From the NCBI GenBank assembly GCA_902590535.1, contig CACIXF010000006.1:1-47939 (forward strand): a stretch of DNA of 47,939 bases, written 5' to 3'. Positions 16,416 to 24,956 of this stretch are shown one piece after another; position 1 is the stretch's first letter; each line of letters begins with the position of its first letter. The notes under the pieces were generated by a model. The model made no database searches, was not told where the DNA came from, and worked only from the letters and a program-made list of their open reading frames with translations. Position numbers and translations under genes: made by a program. The DNA comes from an uncultured Pelagibacteraceae bacterium. Its GTDB lineage: Bacteria > Pseudomonadota > Alphaproteobacteria > Pelagibacterales > Pelagibacteraceae.

Positions 16416-17905
16416 CAAATTGTATTTAGTTTAATAAATTTATCAGCTTCAGATAAAATTAATTTTTTTCTATCAGATTTCATTTTATCAAATATTCTTA
16501 CCATCATCGAAAGACGAGGATTTTTTAAAAAAAATTTTCTATTTCGGTCAATAAATCTCCAATAAAGACCATCCATAGTGTTACACCACTCACCTTTTTT
16601 AAAATCCATCATTTTCATAAAATATGCAGATCCACAAATATAAGGTTTGGTCGCAAAAATTCCTCCATCACTAAATAATCCCATTCCATAAACATTAGGA
16701 ACCATCACCCAATCTGAAGAGTCTACGAACATTTCCATGAACCATTTGTAAACAATTGTTGGCTTAATTTCACAAAGGTTCATAATGTTTGATAAGATCA
16801 TTAACCTTTCAATGTGATGTGACCAACCATGATTAACTGCATTTTTAATTGCATAATCCAAAGGTGGAAGACCAGTGGTCCCATCATACCAAGAACTTTT
16901 CATTTTTCTATTTTGTTTAAAAAAATTTCCAGTTTCCATTTCTTGAGAATAGGACTGATAAATTCCACGCATAAATTCTCGCCAACCAATCACCTGGCGA
17001 ATGTAGCCCTCTAAAGAATTCATTCTAATTTTATTTTTTTTATGAAAATCTAAAATTTTTTGGATAACAAATTCAGGTGTAATTAAACCTAAATTTATAT
17101 AGGGACTTAATGCACTATGAAATAGAATATTATCTTTTTGATCAACTGCATCCTCATAATCACCAAATAAGTTTGATTTTTCTTTTATAAAAAAATTTAA
17201 AAGTTTAACAACGTCCTCGTATTCAGTTGCAAACCAAAAATTATTTGTACTCCCTGGGTTATTTTTAAATTCCTTTTCAATAATAGGCTTTAGTTTTTTT
17301 GTATGATTGGTTTCATTTATTTTTGGAAATTTAGGAATTGAAATGTTTTTAGGTAATTTATTTCTGTTATCTTCATCAAAGCTCCATTTCCCCCCGATTG
17401 GATTACCATCTGAACCCATCAATATCCCTGATTTTTTTCTAACATCTTTATAGAAAGTTGCCATAAAAGGTTTTTTTGATTTTGATAAATAATTTTTAAA
17501 TTCAGCTCTTGAATTTAAAAACATAGGTGTTTGAACAATATTCCAATGTATTTTTTCTTTTTTTAAAAATTGTGAAATTTTTTTTTCAAAAAATTTATCC
17601 TCTACTTCAAAACTTGAAATGTCTCTTACCTTTTTTTGTGTAATTATTTTTTTTAATTTTTTTAAATAATCATCATTAAATTCTTTGTCTTCAATTTTAA
17701 AATAATCTAATTTAAATTTGTTTTTTCTTAACGCGTCAGCATAAGAACGCATTGAAGATAAAAATAGTAAAATTTTTTGTTTATGATGCTTTTCATAAGT
17801 GCATAAACCCTTATCTTCAGCCATAAAAAATAGGTGGTCTTTTTTGAAGCGGTTTAGGTATTTTATTGGAAATAATTGATTACCAAGTATAAAAAATAAC
17901 TTCAT
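16415..17905 (-). CDS. Photolyase/cryptochrome-related protein (DPRP/FeS-BCP family), Fe-S ligands largely missing
   Basis: 496 aa. The N-terminal alpha/beta domain starts [12 protein letters not shown]. The C-terminal FAD core has [40 protein letters not shown] and FATKPYI. This is the deoxyribodipyrimidine photolyase-related family, whose best-known members are (6-4) photolyases with a [4Fe-4S] cluster. In this protein the first ligand position reads GLPPLD (Pro in place of Cys) and the double-Cys loop after KPYICGSAY is deleted; remaining cysteines are 378, 424 and 441. Light-driven DNA repair is likely but unproven. It heads the run with DUF2256, an amidotransferase and a membrane protein. 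Confidence 0.88.
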   Translation of the reverse strand: MKLFFILGNQLFPIKYLNRFKKDHLFFMAEDKGLCTYEKHHKQKILLFLSSMRSYADALRKNKFKLDYFKIEDKEFNDDYLKKLKKIITQKKVRDISSFEVEDKFFEKKISQFLKKEKIHWNIVQTPMFLNSRAEFKNYLSKSKKPFMATFYKDVRKKSGILMGSDGNPIGGKWSFDEDNRNKLPKNISIPKFPKINETNHTKKLKPIIEKEFKNNPGSTNNFWFATEYEDVVKLLNFFIKEKSNLFGDYEDAVDQKDNILFHSALSPYINLGLITPEFVIQKILDFHKKNKIRMNSLEGYIRQVIGWREFMRGIYQSYSQEMETGNFFKQNRKMKSSWYDGTTGLPPLDYAIKNAVNHGWSHHIERLMILSNIMNLCEIKPTIVYKWFMEMFVDSSDWVMVPNVYGMGLFSDGGIFATKPYICGSAYFMKMMDFKKGEWCNTMDGLYWRFIDRNRKFFLKNPRLSMMVRIFDKMKSDRKKLILSEADKFIKLNTI

Positions 17906-17932
17906 AATTAAATATAACTAATAAAATTTTTT

Positions 17933-18643
17933 ATGTCAGAAAAATATGTAATTTTTGGTGCGACAGGTTCTATTGGATCAAGTTTAGCGGAACAATTAAA
18001 AAACTCTGGAAACAATATTCATTTAGTTGGAAGAAATGAAAGTGAACTTAGTTCTATCTCTGAAAAACTTGGATGCTCACATACCGTTGCAGATGTTTTA
18101 GAGGATGGGTTTATAGAAAAAGTTAAATCAGATATTTCTGAAATTAAAGGCCTAGCTTATTGCGTGGGTTCAATTGATTTAAAACCATTAAGAATGGTGA
18201 ATGAACAAGACTTTCAAAAATGCATGAAACTCAACCTTTATTCTGCTGTAGAAGCTATTAAAGGATATCAGGAAAGTTTAAAAAAAAATAAAGGTTCAAT
18301 AGTGTTATTTTCAACTGTTGCTGCTCAAAGAGGTTTTGCCAATCATGCAATCATAGCTTCAGCAAAAGCTGCTGTTGAAGGATTGACGGTTTCTCTTGCA
18401 GCAGAATTCGCTCCCAACATAAGAGTAAATTGTGTGGCACCAAGTTTAACAAAATCTAAAATAGCAGAACCAATGTTAAAAAACACTGCTATAGCTGAAG
18501 GTATTGCAAAAGCACATCCTCTTAAAAGATTGGGCGAAGGTAAAGACTCAGCAGCTCTTGCTAAATTCTTACTTACAGAAGATAGTTCTTGGGTTACAGG
18601 CCAAATAATTGCTGTTGATGGTGGTAGGTCTAAACTTTCATAA
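17933..18643 (+). CDS. SDR family oxidoreductase without the usual catalytic Tyr
   Basis: 236 aa Rossmann protein: GATGSIG (9-15) binds the nucleotide, Ser127 sits in VLFSTVAAQRG, and the C-terminus WVTGQIIAVDGG is classic for short-chain dehydrogenases. At the YxxxK site the sequence reads IASAK, so Lys145 is kept but Ile141 takes the place of Tyr. Activity may be altered or use another acid. It diverges from the photolyase-related gene over 27 nt, suggesting a shared promoter region, and is followed by a sugar dehydrogenase gene. Confidence 0.9.
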   Translation: MSEKYVIFGATGSIGSSLAEQLKNSGNNIHLVGRNESELSSISEKLGCSHTVADVLEDGFIEKVKSDISEIKGLAYCVGSIDLKPLRMVNEQDFQKCMKLNLYSAVEAIKGYQESLKKNKGSIVLFSTVAAQRGFANHAIIASAKAAVEGLTVSLAAEFAPNIRVNCVAPSLTKSKIAEPMLKNTAIAEGIAKAHPLKRLGEGKDSAALAKFLLTEDSSWVTGQIIAVDGGRSKLS

Positions 18644-18644
18644 A

Positions 18645-19712
18645 GTGATCAAATATTTTTTATCTATATTTTTCTTTTTTTTACTTTCATCAAAAAGTTT
18701 TTCTGAAAATTTTACTTTTAAAAAATTGGCAGACTTAAATGATCCGTGGGGATCGTCTTTCATAAATGATGAAGAGCTTATTATCACTGAAAAAACTGGA
18801 AAAATAAGAATAGTAAATATTGTTTCTAAAGAAGTTTATGAAGTTGAACATAACTTAAATTATTTTGTACACGGACAAGGAGGTTTATTAGATATTATTT
18901 ATCAAAATAATTACTTATGGATTTCTTATTCAGAAAATCGAGGGGATTGGAAAACAAGCACCTCGATTGCAAAAGCTGAATTAAATAAAAAAAATTTAGA
19001 TTTTAAAAATATATTTCAAGCTGAACCACCAATAGAATCTGGTTATCACTTCGGTTCAAGACTGGCTATAAAAGATAATTATCTTTTTGCATCTGCTGGT
19101 GAAAGAGGTGGTGGCATGATTGCTCAAGATCCAACAACCCATCCTGGAAGTATTATCAGAATTCATTTGGATGGCAGTATACCAAAAGATAACCCTAAGT
19201 TTGATGGTAAATCAGATTGGTTACCAGAAATTTATCAAATTGGTGTTCGTAATCCTCAAGGCCTAACCTATTCTTCTTTTGATGGAAAAATTTATGCAAG
19301 CAACCATGGTGCAAAAGGTGGTGATTGGTTTGGTGAAGTAAAAAAGGGAGAGAATTATGGTTGGAAAATTTTAGGTTGGGGTGGAACAAATTATTCAGGG
19401 TCAAAGATTGGACCTAAATGGAAAACAGGTTTTACTAAAGCAATCCAATACTGGGTGCCTTCAATAGCTGCAAGTGCGATAACTATTTATAAGGGAAAAG
19501 AATTTAATGAATGGAATGGCGAAGCGCTCATTACTTCTTTAAAAGATAAATCTATGAGAAAATTAGACTTTAAAAATTCATCTAAGATTGAAGAAACAAT
19601 TGTTTTCAAAGATAAAATTGGGAGAATAAGAGATATACAAGTTCACCCAGTTAATGGAAAAATATATTTTCTTGCGGGAAATAGCTTATGGTTAATGGAG
19701 AAAAAAAAATAA
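18645..19712 (+). CDS. Periplasmic PQQ-type aldose (glucose/sorbosone) dehydrogenase
   Basis: 355 aa from GTG 18645, which lies just after the SDR stop and gives a clean signal peptide (helix of Phe/Leu, cleavage near SKSFSEN). A longer form overlapping the SDR by 35 nt is unlikely. The six-bladed propeller pattern is visible: GSRLAIKDNYLFASAGERG, HPGSIIRIHLDGS, GVRNPQGLTY and EVKKGENYGW, as in YliI-type soluble aldose dehydrogenases. It would oxidise sugars in the periplasm with PQQ. PQQ synthesis genes are not in the window, so cofactor supply is unknown. Confidence 0.85.
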   Translation: MIKYFLSIFFFFLLSSKSFSENFTFKKLADLNDPWGSSFINDEELIITEKTGKIRIVNIVSKEVYEVEHNLNYFVHGQGGLLDIIYQNNYLWISYSENRGDWKTSTSIAKAELNKKNLDFKNIFQAEPPIESGYHFGSRLAIKDNYLFASAGERGGGMIAQDPTTHPGSIIRIHLDGSIPKDNPKFDGKSDWLPEIYQIGVRNPQGLTYSSFDGKIYASNHGAKGGDWFGEVKKGENYGWKILGWGGTNYSGSKIGPKWKTGFTKAIQYWVPSIAASAITIYKGKEFNEWNGEALITSLKDKSMRKLDFKNSSKIEETIVFKDKIGRIRDIQVHPVNGKIYFLAGNSLWLMEKKK

Positions 19713-19713
19713 T

Positions 19714-20697
19714 ATGAAAGAAAGACCTTATCACCATTTACCTGATGGTACTTTCAGGAACCCAAAAGGATCTCCAGTGATAATATCTAGGTCAGGAAAA
19801 TTTTCTTATAGAACTTTCAGTAAATTACGAAAAAAGGTTAATTTATCATATCCAAAAGAACATGTTATTGAAAAACAAAAAGTATTAGCTGATTTAGAAA
19901 AATATAAAGATAATGATTATATTGCTTGGATAGGTCACGCAACATACCTTATAAAATTAGGTAAAACGACTATTATAACAGATCCTGTATTTTCAAAGAA
20001 TGCTGGACCACTCATTTTTGGTCCAAAAAGATTTACTAATCCTGCAATAAAATTAAATGAGATACCCCAAACAGATGTATTTTTACTCACTCATAATCAT
20101 TACGATCATCAGGACATGTCAACAATTAGAAATTTTCCTTTTAAGGGGGCAAAAGTATTAACACCACTTAACCTTGGTAAATATTTTAAAGGATATAAAG
20201 ATGTAAATGAAATGGATTGGTATGATAAAATAATTATAAATGAGGATTTGAAAATTTCTTTACTTCCCGCAGTCCATTGGTCAAAGAGAAGTTTAACAGA
20301 TACTAATAAAACTTTGTGGGGTAATTTTTTAATAGAACATAAAAATAAAAAAATTTTATTTGCATGTGACACTGGATATGGGGAAGTCTACAAAGAACTA
20401 GGTGAAAAATATGGTCCTATAGATCTAACAATGATTAATATTGGAGCTTATAATTTCAAACCAATGTTTGATAAAACTATTTATCATACTACACCAGAAG
20501 AAGCCCTGAATGTCGCGCAAGACCTAAAAAGTAAAAAAGTATTAGGAATGCATTGGGGAACATTTGTTTTGTCATTAGAGCCAATTATGGAACCCCCAAT
20601 TAGATTTAAAGATAGTGCTGAAAAATATGGTTTTAGTAAAGAAGATGCTATTATTTTTAAAATTGGAGAAGTTAGTCCTCTAGATAAATTGTTATAG
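19714..20697 (+). CDS. MBL-fold metallohydrolase, UlaG / NAPE-PLD-like
   Basis: 327 aa. WIGHATYLIKL (72-82) and TDPVF precede the metal motif HNHYDH (127-132, HxHxDH). Further ligands appear in PAVHWS, ACDTGYG and MHWGTF. The domain order matches the UlaG / N-acyl-phosphatidylethanolamine phospholipase D group of the metallo-beta-lactamase superfamily; the substrate is unknown. The start is 1 nt after the sugar dehydrogenase stop. It converges with the AEC transporter, with the two stops overlapping in TTATAG. Confidence 0.88.
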   Translation: MKERPYHHLPDGTFRNPKGSPVIISRSGKFSYRTFSKLRKKVNLSYPKEHVIEKQKVLADLEKYKDNDYIAWIGHATYLIKLGKTTIITDPVFSKNAGPLIFGPKRFTNPAIKLNEIPQTDVFLLTHNHYDHQDMSTIRNFPFKGAKVLTPLNLGKYFKGYKDVNEMDWYDKIIINEDLKISLLPAVHWSKRSLTDTNKTLWGNFLIEHKNKKILFACDTGYGEVYKELGEKYGPIDLTMINIGAYNFKPMFDKTIYHTTPEEALNVAQDLKSKKVLGMHWGTFVLSLEPIMEPPIRFKDSAEKYGFSKEDAIIFKIGEVSPLDKLL

Positions 20698-21618
20698 AGT
20701 TAAATACTTAATTGAAAAAAATATAGTCCCTATAGAAGCAATAGTAGAAACAAAAATTGCTTTAATTATATTTTCTGGACTTACATTATACGCAGCACAT
20801 AAAACTATAGAAGTAACTCCACAAGGCGCAACACTCACAAAGAAAGCACCTGGTATTTCAGTTGGCAATCCTGCATTAAAAATCACTAATCCAATTAACA
20901 ATAAAATTATGGGGGAAATGACTAATTTTAAAACTGAAATAGAAACAGATAATTTATTAATTACATTTTTAGTATAAAACGAAAGAATTATGCCAATTGC
21001 AAACAATCCAACTGGTGAAACACATGCTGCAAGTTTAGACAAAGTGTATTCAATCGGTGTTTGATCAATATTAAAATTTAATAATAAAAATAATAAACCT
21101 ATAATTATTGAAAGAATAAATGGGTTTAAAAATAAATTTTTAATAAAATTAAATAAATTAACATTTTTTTTTGTGTATAATTCTAGAAAAAAAGCAATTA
21201 CAGATAATAAAATTATCCCATCCATTAATATGATACTTGCAACTTGTGTAATTACATTTTGTTGAAAATAAATTTCTGTTATTGGTAAGAGCAAAGTCAC
21301 ATGGTTTGATAATGCAACTGTTAAAGCCCAAATAATTGACTCTGGGATTGATCTTTTAAAATATTTTGAAGTAATTAAGTAAGCGATAATTCCACATATC
21401 GATTGCATAATTAAGTAAGAAAAAATTTGTTTGAAATCTACTTGTCCAATTTCATTTTGTGCTATTAGTTTAATTATCAATGCCGGAACTGCAATATAGA
21501 ACAAAAAAAGATTTAGAATTTTAGCATGACTAAGGTCTAAGACTTTTAACTTACCAAATACAAACCCTAAAAAAGTAATAAATATAAATGGAGTTAGTCC
21601 TAAAAAAATTGTGAACAT
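20692..21618 (-). CDS. AEC family transporter (auxin efflux carrier / malonate permease type)
   Basis: 308 aa with about ten membrane helices in two halves. The conserved start LGFVFGKLKVL, the ISNHVTLLLP-type region after helix 4 and the final AYNVSPENI before the last helix fit the AEC family. These carry malonate, malate or other carboxylates; here the substrate is unknown. It lies 3 nt behind the TauD-like gene, so it may move a substrate or product of that dioxygenase or of the dehalogenase-like hydrolase. Confidence 0.85.
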   Translation of the reverse strand: MFTIFLGLTPFIFITFLGFVFGKLKVLDLSHAKILNLFLFYIAVPALIIKLIAQNEIGQVDFKQIFSYLIMQSICGIIAYLITSKYFKRSIPESIIWALTVALSNHVTLLLPITEIYFQQNVITQVASIILMDGIILLSVIAFFLELYTKKNVNLFNFIKNLFLNPFILSIIIGLLFLLLNFNIDQTPIEYTLSKLAACVSPVGLFAIGIILSFYTKNVINKLSVSISVLKLVISPIILLLIGLVIFNAGLPTEIPGAFFVSVAPCGVTSIVLCAAYNVSPENIIKAIFVSTIASIGTIFFSIKYLTL

Positions 21619-21621
21619 AAA

Positions 21622-22413
21622 TTATTTGATTGTTATTCTATGCATTATTCTATTTCCTTTGAAAGGTGTTGCTTGATGAAGCATAGATCTATTATCCCAT
21701 ATAGCCAATTGATTTTTTTCCCAAGGCAATGAAAATTGAAACTTCTTCTTAATTTGATGGTTAAATAAAAATTTTTTTAACTTTTCTTGATTTTTTATCT
21801 TTGAGCTAAAACCAACAAAATGTCCTGGACTACAATAAATAGAATAATTTGTGCTGATTTTCCTAATTATTTTATGTGAAGATTTAAGTTCTTTAATATT
21901 TTTTCCTTTTTCTTTTACTCTTTCTTTTGTTGTAACCGAGATTGGACCCTCAGAAGAATATTTACCTTTAATATTTTTAAATTTTCTTTTTATTGGATTT
22001 GGTAATTCTTTATAAGCAAGATATTGAGAACAAAATTCTGTATTAGCTTTTCCTTTTTTTGGCACAAGTTTAGAAAGCAACATTGTAAATCTTGGTGGTT
22101 TTTTTGTATAAATCGAGTCTGTATGAAATTGTTCACCAAAACTTGGTCCTTTATCAGTTGATTTTCTTTGCACTACAGTAATTTGAGGAAATTTTTTATT
22201 TAAACCTTTTAGTCTTGGATAGTTGGCTAATTTTCCAAAATATTTCGCAAACTGAATATAAAATTTAGAAGTTAATTCTTGTTGTTTAAAATACAACATT
22301 CCATATTTATTCAGTGCTTTCTTAATTTTTAAAATATCTTTATTCGTAATATCTTTTAAATTTACAATTATTTCAGCTCCAATATTTTTTTTATTTGGAA
22401 TTATTTTTAACAT
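21622..22413 (-). CDS. TauD/TfdA family Fe(II)/2-oxoglutarate dioxygenase
   Basis: 263 aa. The iron site is visible as HTD (His97, Asp99) in EQFHTDSIY, and the distal His246 in MLHQATPF. Arg259 in the last residues (MHRITIK) binds 2-oxoglutarate. IWDNRSMLHQ is highly typical. Family members hydroxylate taurine, aryloxyacetates, carnitine precursors and others. It is slightly shorter than TauD, and the region 110-180 is Lys-rich. It overlaps the preceding hydrolase gene by 23 nt. Confidence 0.88.
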   Translation of the reverse strand: MLKIIPNKKNIGAEIIVNLKDITNKDILKIKKALNKYGMLYFKQQELTSKFYIQFAKYFGKLANYPRLKGLNKKFPQITVVQRKSTDKGPSFGEQFHTDSIYTKKPPRFTMLLSKLVPKKGKANTEFCSQYLAYKELPNPIKRKFKNIKGKYSSEGPISVTTKERVKEKGKNIKELKSSHKIIRKISTNYSIYCSPGHFVGFSSKIKNQEKLKKFLFNHQIKKKFQFSLPWEKNQLAIWDNRSMLHQATPFKGNRIMHRITIK

Positions 22414-23278
22414 TTTTTAAAAAAAATTTTTTTAAGTGATTAATCGTTTGTTTAGGACTCTCTTCTGGAATGAAATGATCTGAATTAATTTCTGCTCCAT
22501 AAACTTTTTTGTTTGTGTATTTTTGCCAAATTTTAACTGATTTAAATTGAGTACCAACAACTCCCTTTTTACCCCACAAAACTTGTATAGGAATGTTTAA
22601 TTTTTTTTTTCTGTCTTTTTTGTCATGCTCTAGATCTATAGTAGCCGCAGCCCTATAATCCTCACAAGTTGCATGAATTCTTTTTTTTTGTTTAAAGGCT
22701 CTAAAATATTCATCTTCAACTTTTCCAATCGCACGTTTTGATGACCTATTAAAACGACTTTTTAACCATCTTTTAGGATCTGTCATTATCATTTTCTCAG
22801 GTAAAGGTGCTGGCTGTATTAAATAAAACCAGTGAAAATATCCTTTTGCAAATTTCATATCAGTATGCTCGTACATATCTAGAGTTGGACAGATATCTAA
22901 TACGCTCAAAGCCATAATCTTATTTCTATAATCTCTTGCCATTCTATGTGCAACTCTCCCACCTCTATCATGTCCAGCAACAAAAAATTTTTTAAAATTT
23001 AATTTACTCATCAATTGAACCATATCTTTAGCCATTTCTCTTTTAGAATAATTTTTATGATTAGTACCACCAGGTAAAACTAAACTATCTCCATATCCTC
23101 TAAGGTCAGCAACTATTACAGTGAAATATTTACTAAGCTCAGGGGCAGTCTTGTGCCACATCACATGTGTTTGGGGATATCCATGAAGTAATAATAAGGG
23201 GGGACCGTTACCTTTAAATCTACAAAAAATTTTACCCTTGCTTACTTTAACAAATTTTTTTTTAAAACCATTAAACAT
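22391..23278 (-). CDS. Alpha/beta hydrolase, haloacetate dehalogenase-like
   Basis: 295 aa from ATG 23278; a TTG at 23293, overlapping the SHOCT stop, is the alternative. The oxyanion motif LLLHGYPQTHVMW and ADLRGYGDS precede the nucleophile elbow GHDRGG. The nucleophile is Asp104 rather than Ser, as in fluoroacetate/haloacetate dehalogenases. The base His is in SDHFIPEE near the C-terminus. An ester or epoxide substrate is possible because Asp nucleophiles also occur in epoxide hydrolases. It forms an operon with the TauD-like and AEC genes. Confidence 0.86.
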   Translation of the reverse strand: MFNGFKKKFVKVSKGKIFCRFKGNGPPLLLLHGYPQTHVMWHKTAPELSKYFTVIVADLRGYGDSLVLPGGTNHKNYSKREMAKDMVQLMSKLNFKKFFVAGHDRGGRVAHRMARDYRNKIMALSVLDICPTLDMYEHTDMKFAKGYFHWFYLIQPAPLPEKMIMTDPKRWLKSRFNRSSKRAIGKVEDEYFRAFKQKKRIHATCEDYRAAATIDLEHDKKDRKKKLNIPIQVLWGKKGVVGTQFKSVKIWQKYTNKKVYGAEINSDHFIPEESPKQTINHLKKFFLKNVKNNSK

Positions 23279-23289
23279 GATTAAACTAT

Positions 23290-23565
23290 TCAATTATTTA
23301 ATAGTTTATTTTTCGCCTTTTCAAATTCCTCTTGAGAAATAATTCCTTTTTCTTTTAAATCATTCAATTTAGTAAGTTCATCACTTAAATTACTGCTTTG
23401 TTCGTCTGAAGTCTCACTTGCCTCCCTACCCTCACTTTCAGCTTCCTCTTTCTCAGCTCTATTAGCTTCCTTAGACTTAAAACCATTCATAATTGCCATT
23501 CCACCTAAATATAAAACATAAGCCATAATAGGAATAACCAATCCAAAAAAAATTATTTTTTCCAT
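23290..23565 (-). CDS. Membrane-anchored SHOCT domain protein
   Basis: 91 aa: one N-terminal helix (residues 3-27), an acidic and Ser/Glu-rich linker (35-62), and a C-terminal SHOCT motif (LTKLNDLKEKGIISQEEFEK). SHOCT is a short helical oligomerisation/tail domain without enzymatic function. It sits between a small membrane gene (3 nt upstream) and the dehalogenase-like hydrolase. Its role is unknown. Confidence 0.78.
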   Translation of the reverse strand: MEKIIFFGLVIPIMAYVLYLGGMAIMNGFKSKEANRAEKEEAESEGREASETSDEQSSNLSDELTKLNDLKEKGIISQEEFEKAKNKLLNN

Positions 23566-23568
23566 ATT

Positions 23569-23772
23569 TTAATCTTCATCTTCTTCGCGCCAGTTTTTTT
23601 CATACATTAAATATGCAGCGTATATTACTGATACAGTACCTACAATCATACCATAATCAAAACCAGTTTGCTTGTCATGCAAATACCAACCTAGTTGAGT
23701 TGCCCCAATAGGTGGAACTGTAAGAAGCAAAAAAATTATACCAAATCTGTACGGTCGTTTAGGTTTTTTCAT
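23569..23772 (-). CDS. Small two-helix membrane protein, unrecognised
   Basis: 67 aa with a basic start (KKPKRPYRF), predicted helices at about 11-29 and 39-58, and an acidic end (WREEDED). I recognise no family. It starts at ATG 23772 and is followed after 3 nt by the SHOCT gene, so the two are probably made together. The charge pattern suggests a cytoplasmic N-terminus. Confidence 0.65.
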   Translation of the reverse strand: MKKPKRPYRFGIIFLLLTVPPIGATQLGWYLHDKQTGFDYGMIVGTVSVIYAAYLMYEKNWREEDED

Positions 23773-23810
23773 CCAAATAAATTAACAGATTACAGCTTAT
23801 GGTTTAATTA

Positions 23811-24656
23811 TTAAATTTGCGATCTTTTGAAACAGTCGATAGTATTTTTAAGCAAACAAGCAATGGTCATTGGACCTACACCGCCTGGAACTGGTGTAAG
23901 TGCTTTTGCATTTTTTGAAACTTCATCAAAATGAACATCACCAACTATACCGTTATCAGTTTTATTTATACCAACATCAATAACAATAGCATCTTTCTTA
24001 ACCCAATCTCCTCTAACAAGTTCGGGTATACCTACAGCTGCAACAATTATATCTGCCTCTAAACATTCAGCTTTTAAATCTTTAGTTTTTGAATGAGTTA
24101 TAGTTACAGTGCAATTTTCTTTTAATAAAAGTTGTGTCATTGGTTTACCATTTAAATTTGATCTACCCACAACCACAGCTTTTTTACCACTTAAATTAGG
24201 TTCAATTTTTTTTATCAATAAATAACATCCAAGCGGAGTACAAGGTATCGAACTTTCATAACCAGATGAAAGATTGCCTACATTCATTGGATGAAATCCA
24301 TCTACATCTTTTGAGGGATCAATAGCTTCTATAACCTTCTGCTTATCAATATGCTTAGGTAAAGGAAGTTGAACTAAAATTCCTGAAACAGTTTCATCAC
24401 TATTTAATTCTTGAATTTTTTCTAGAACAGTCTTTTCCTCAACTGAGTCTGGATATTTAATAACTTCAGATTTTAATCCTACCTCATTTGCTGACTTCTC
24501 TTTATTTCTTACATAAATCTGACTAGGTGTTAAATCACCAATCAGTATTACCGTTAAACCTGGTACTTTATTATGTTTTGATTTTAACTCTGCAACTTCT
24601 TCCTTTAACTCTGCTCTTAATTCTGCAGCTGCTTTTTTTCCATCAATTAAAATCAT
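23811..24656 (-). CDS. folD: Methylene-THF dehydrogenase / methenyl-THF cyclohydrolase
   Basis: 281 aa, normal FolD length. The catalytic-domain block YVRNKEKSANEVG holds the active-site Lys. GILVQLPLPKHID, DVDGFHPMNVG, VVGRSNLNGKPM and TPVPGGVGPMT are the standard FolD motifs in order. It interconverts 5,10-methylene-, methenyl- and 10-formyl-tetrahydrofolate and feeds purine (purH in this window) and formyl-Met synthesis. It lies 9 nt behind yggT. Confidence 0.97.
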   Translation of the reverse strand: MILIDGKKAAAELRAELKEEVAELKSKHNKVPGLTVILIGDLTPSQIYVRNKEKSANEVGLKSEVIKYPDSVEEKTVLEKIQELNSDETVSGILVQLPLPKHIDKQKVIEAIDPSKDVDGFHPMNVGNLSSGYESSIPCTPLGCYLLIKKIEPNLSGKKAVVVGRSNLNGKPMTQLLLKENCTVTITHSKTKDLKAECLEADIIVAAVGIPELVRGDWVKKDAIVIDVGINKTDNGIVGDVHFDEVSKNAKALTPVPGGVGPMTIACLLKNTIDCFKRSQI

Positions 24657-24665
24657 ATTTCTCTC

Positions 24666-24956
24666 TTAAAAAATCATTGGTGCAATGTACAGCTTCATAC
24701 ACATTTCGATAAACCAAATCAATAAAAGAAGAATGATTGGAGAAATATCTAGTGAACCTAAATTTGGCAAAAAACGTCTAATTTTATTCAGGAAAGGCTC
24801 GGTTAATTTGTAACTCAACTCTAAAATTGCATACACAAACCTATTTTGAGTATTAAGAACGTTAAAAGCTATTAACCAACTTACAATAACATTGACGATT
24901 ACAACATAAGAATACAATTTTAAAATTTGTAAAACTAAATAGAAAATAGCTATCAT
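24666..24956 (-). CDS. yggT: YggT family membrane protein
   Basis: 96 aa with two helices (about 5-27 and 67-90) and the family core IVSWLIAFNVLN...LTEPFLNKIRRFLPNLGSLD, where the P-x-L-N-x-I-R-R-x-L-P block is diagnostic. The function is unclear; in other bacteria it is linked to osmotic shock or division. Its start overlaps the mscS stop by 4 nt, which fits an osmotic theme. Confidence 0.9.
   Translation of the reverse strand: MIAIFYLVLQILKLYSYVVIVNVIVSWLIAFNVLNTQNRFVYAILELSYKLTEPFLNKIRRFLPNLGSLDISPIILLLLIWFIEMCMKLYIAPMIF

Noticed and set aside
18609..18644. Longer start of the sugar dehydrogenase, overlapping the SDR gene
   Set aside because: It would place 12 residues before the signal peptide; GTG 18645 right after the SDR stop gives a normal signal sequence.
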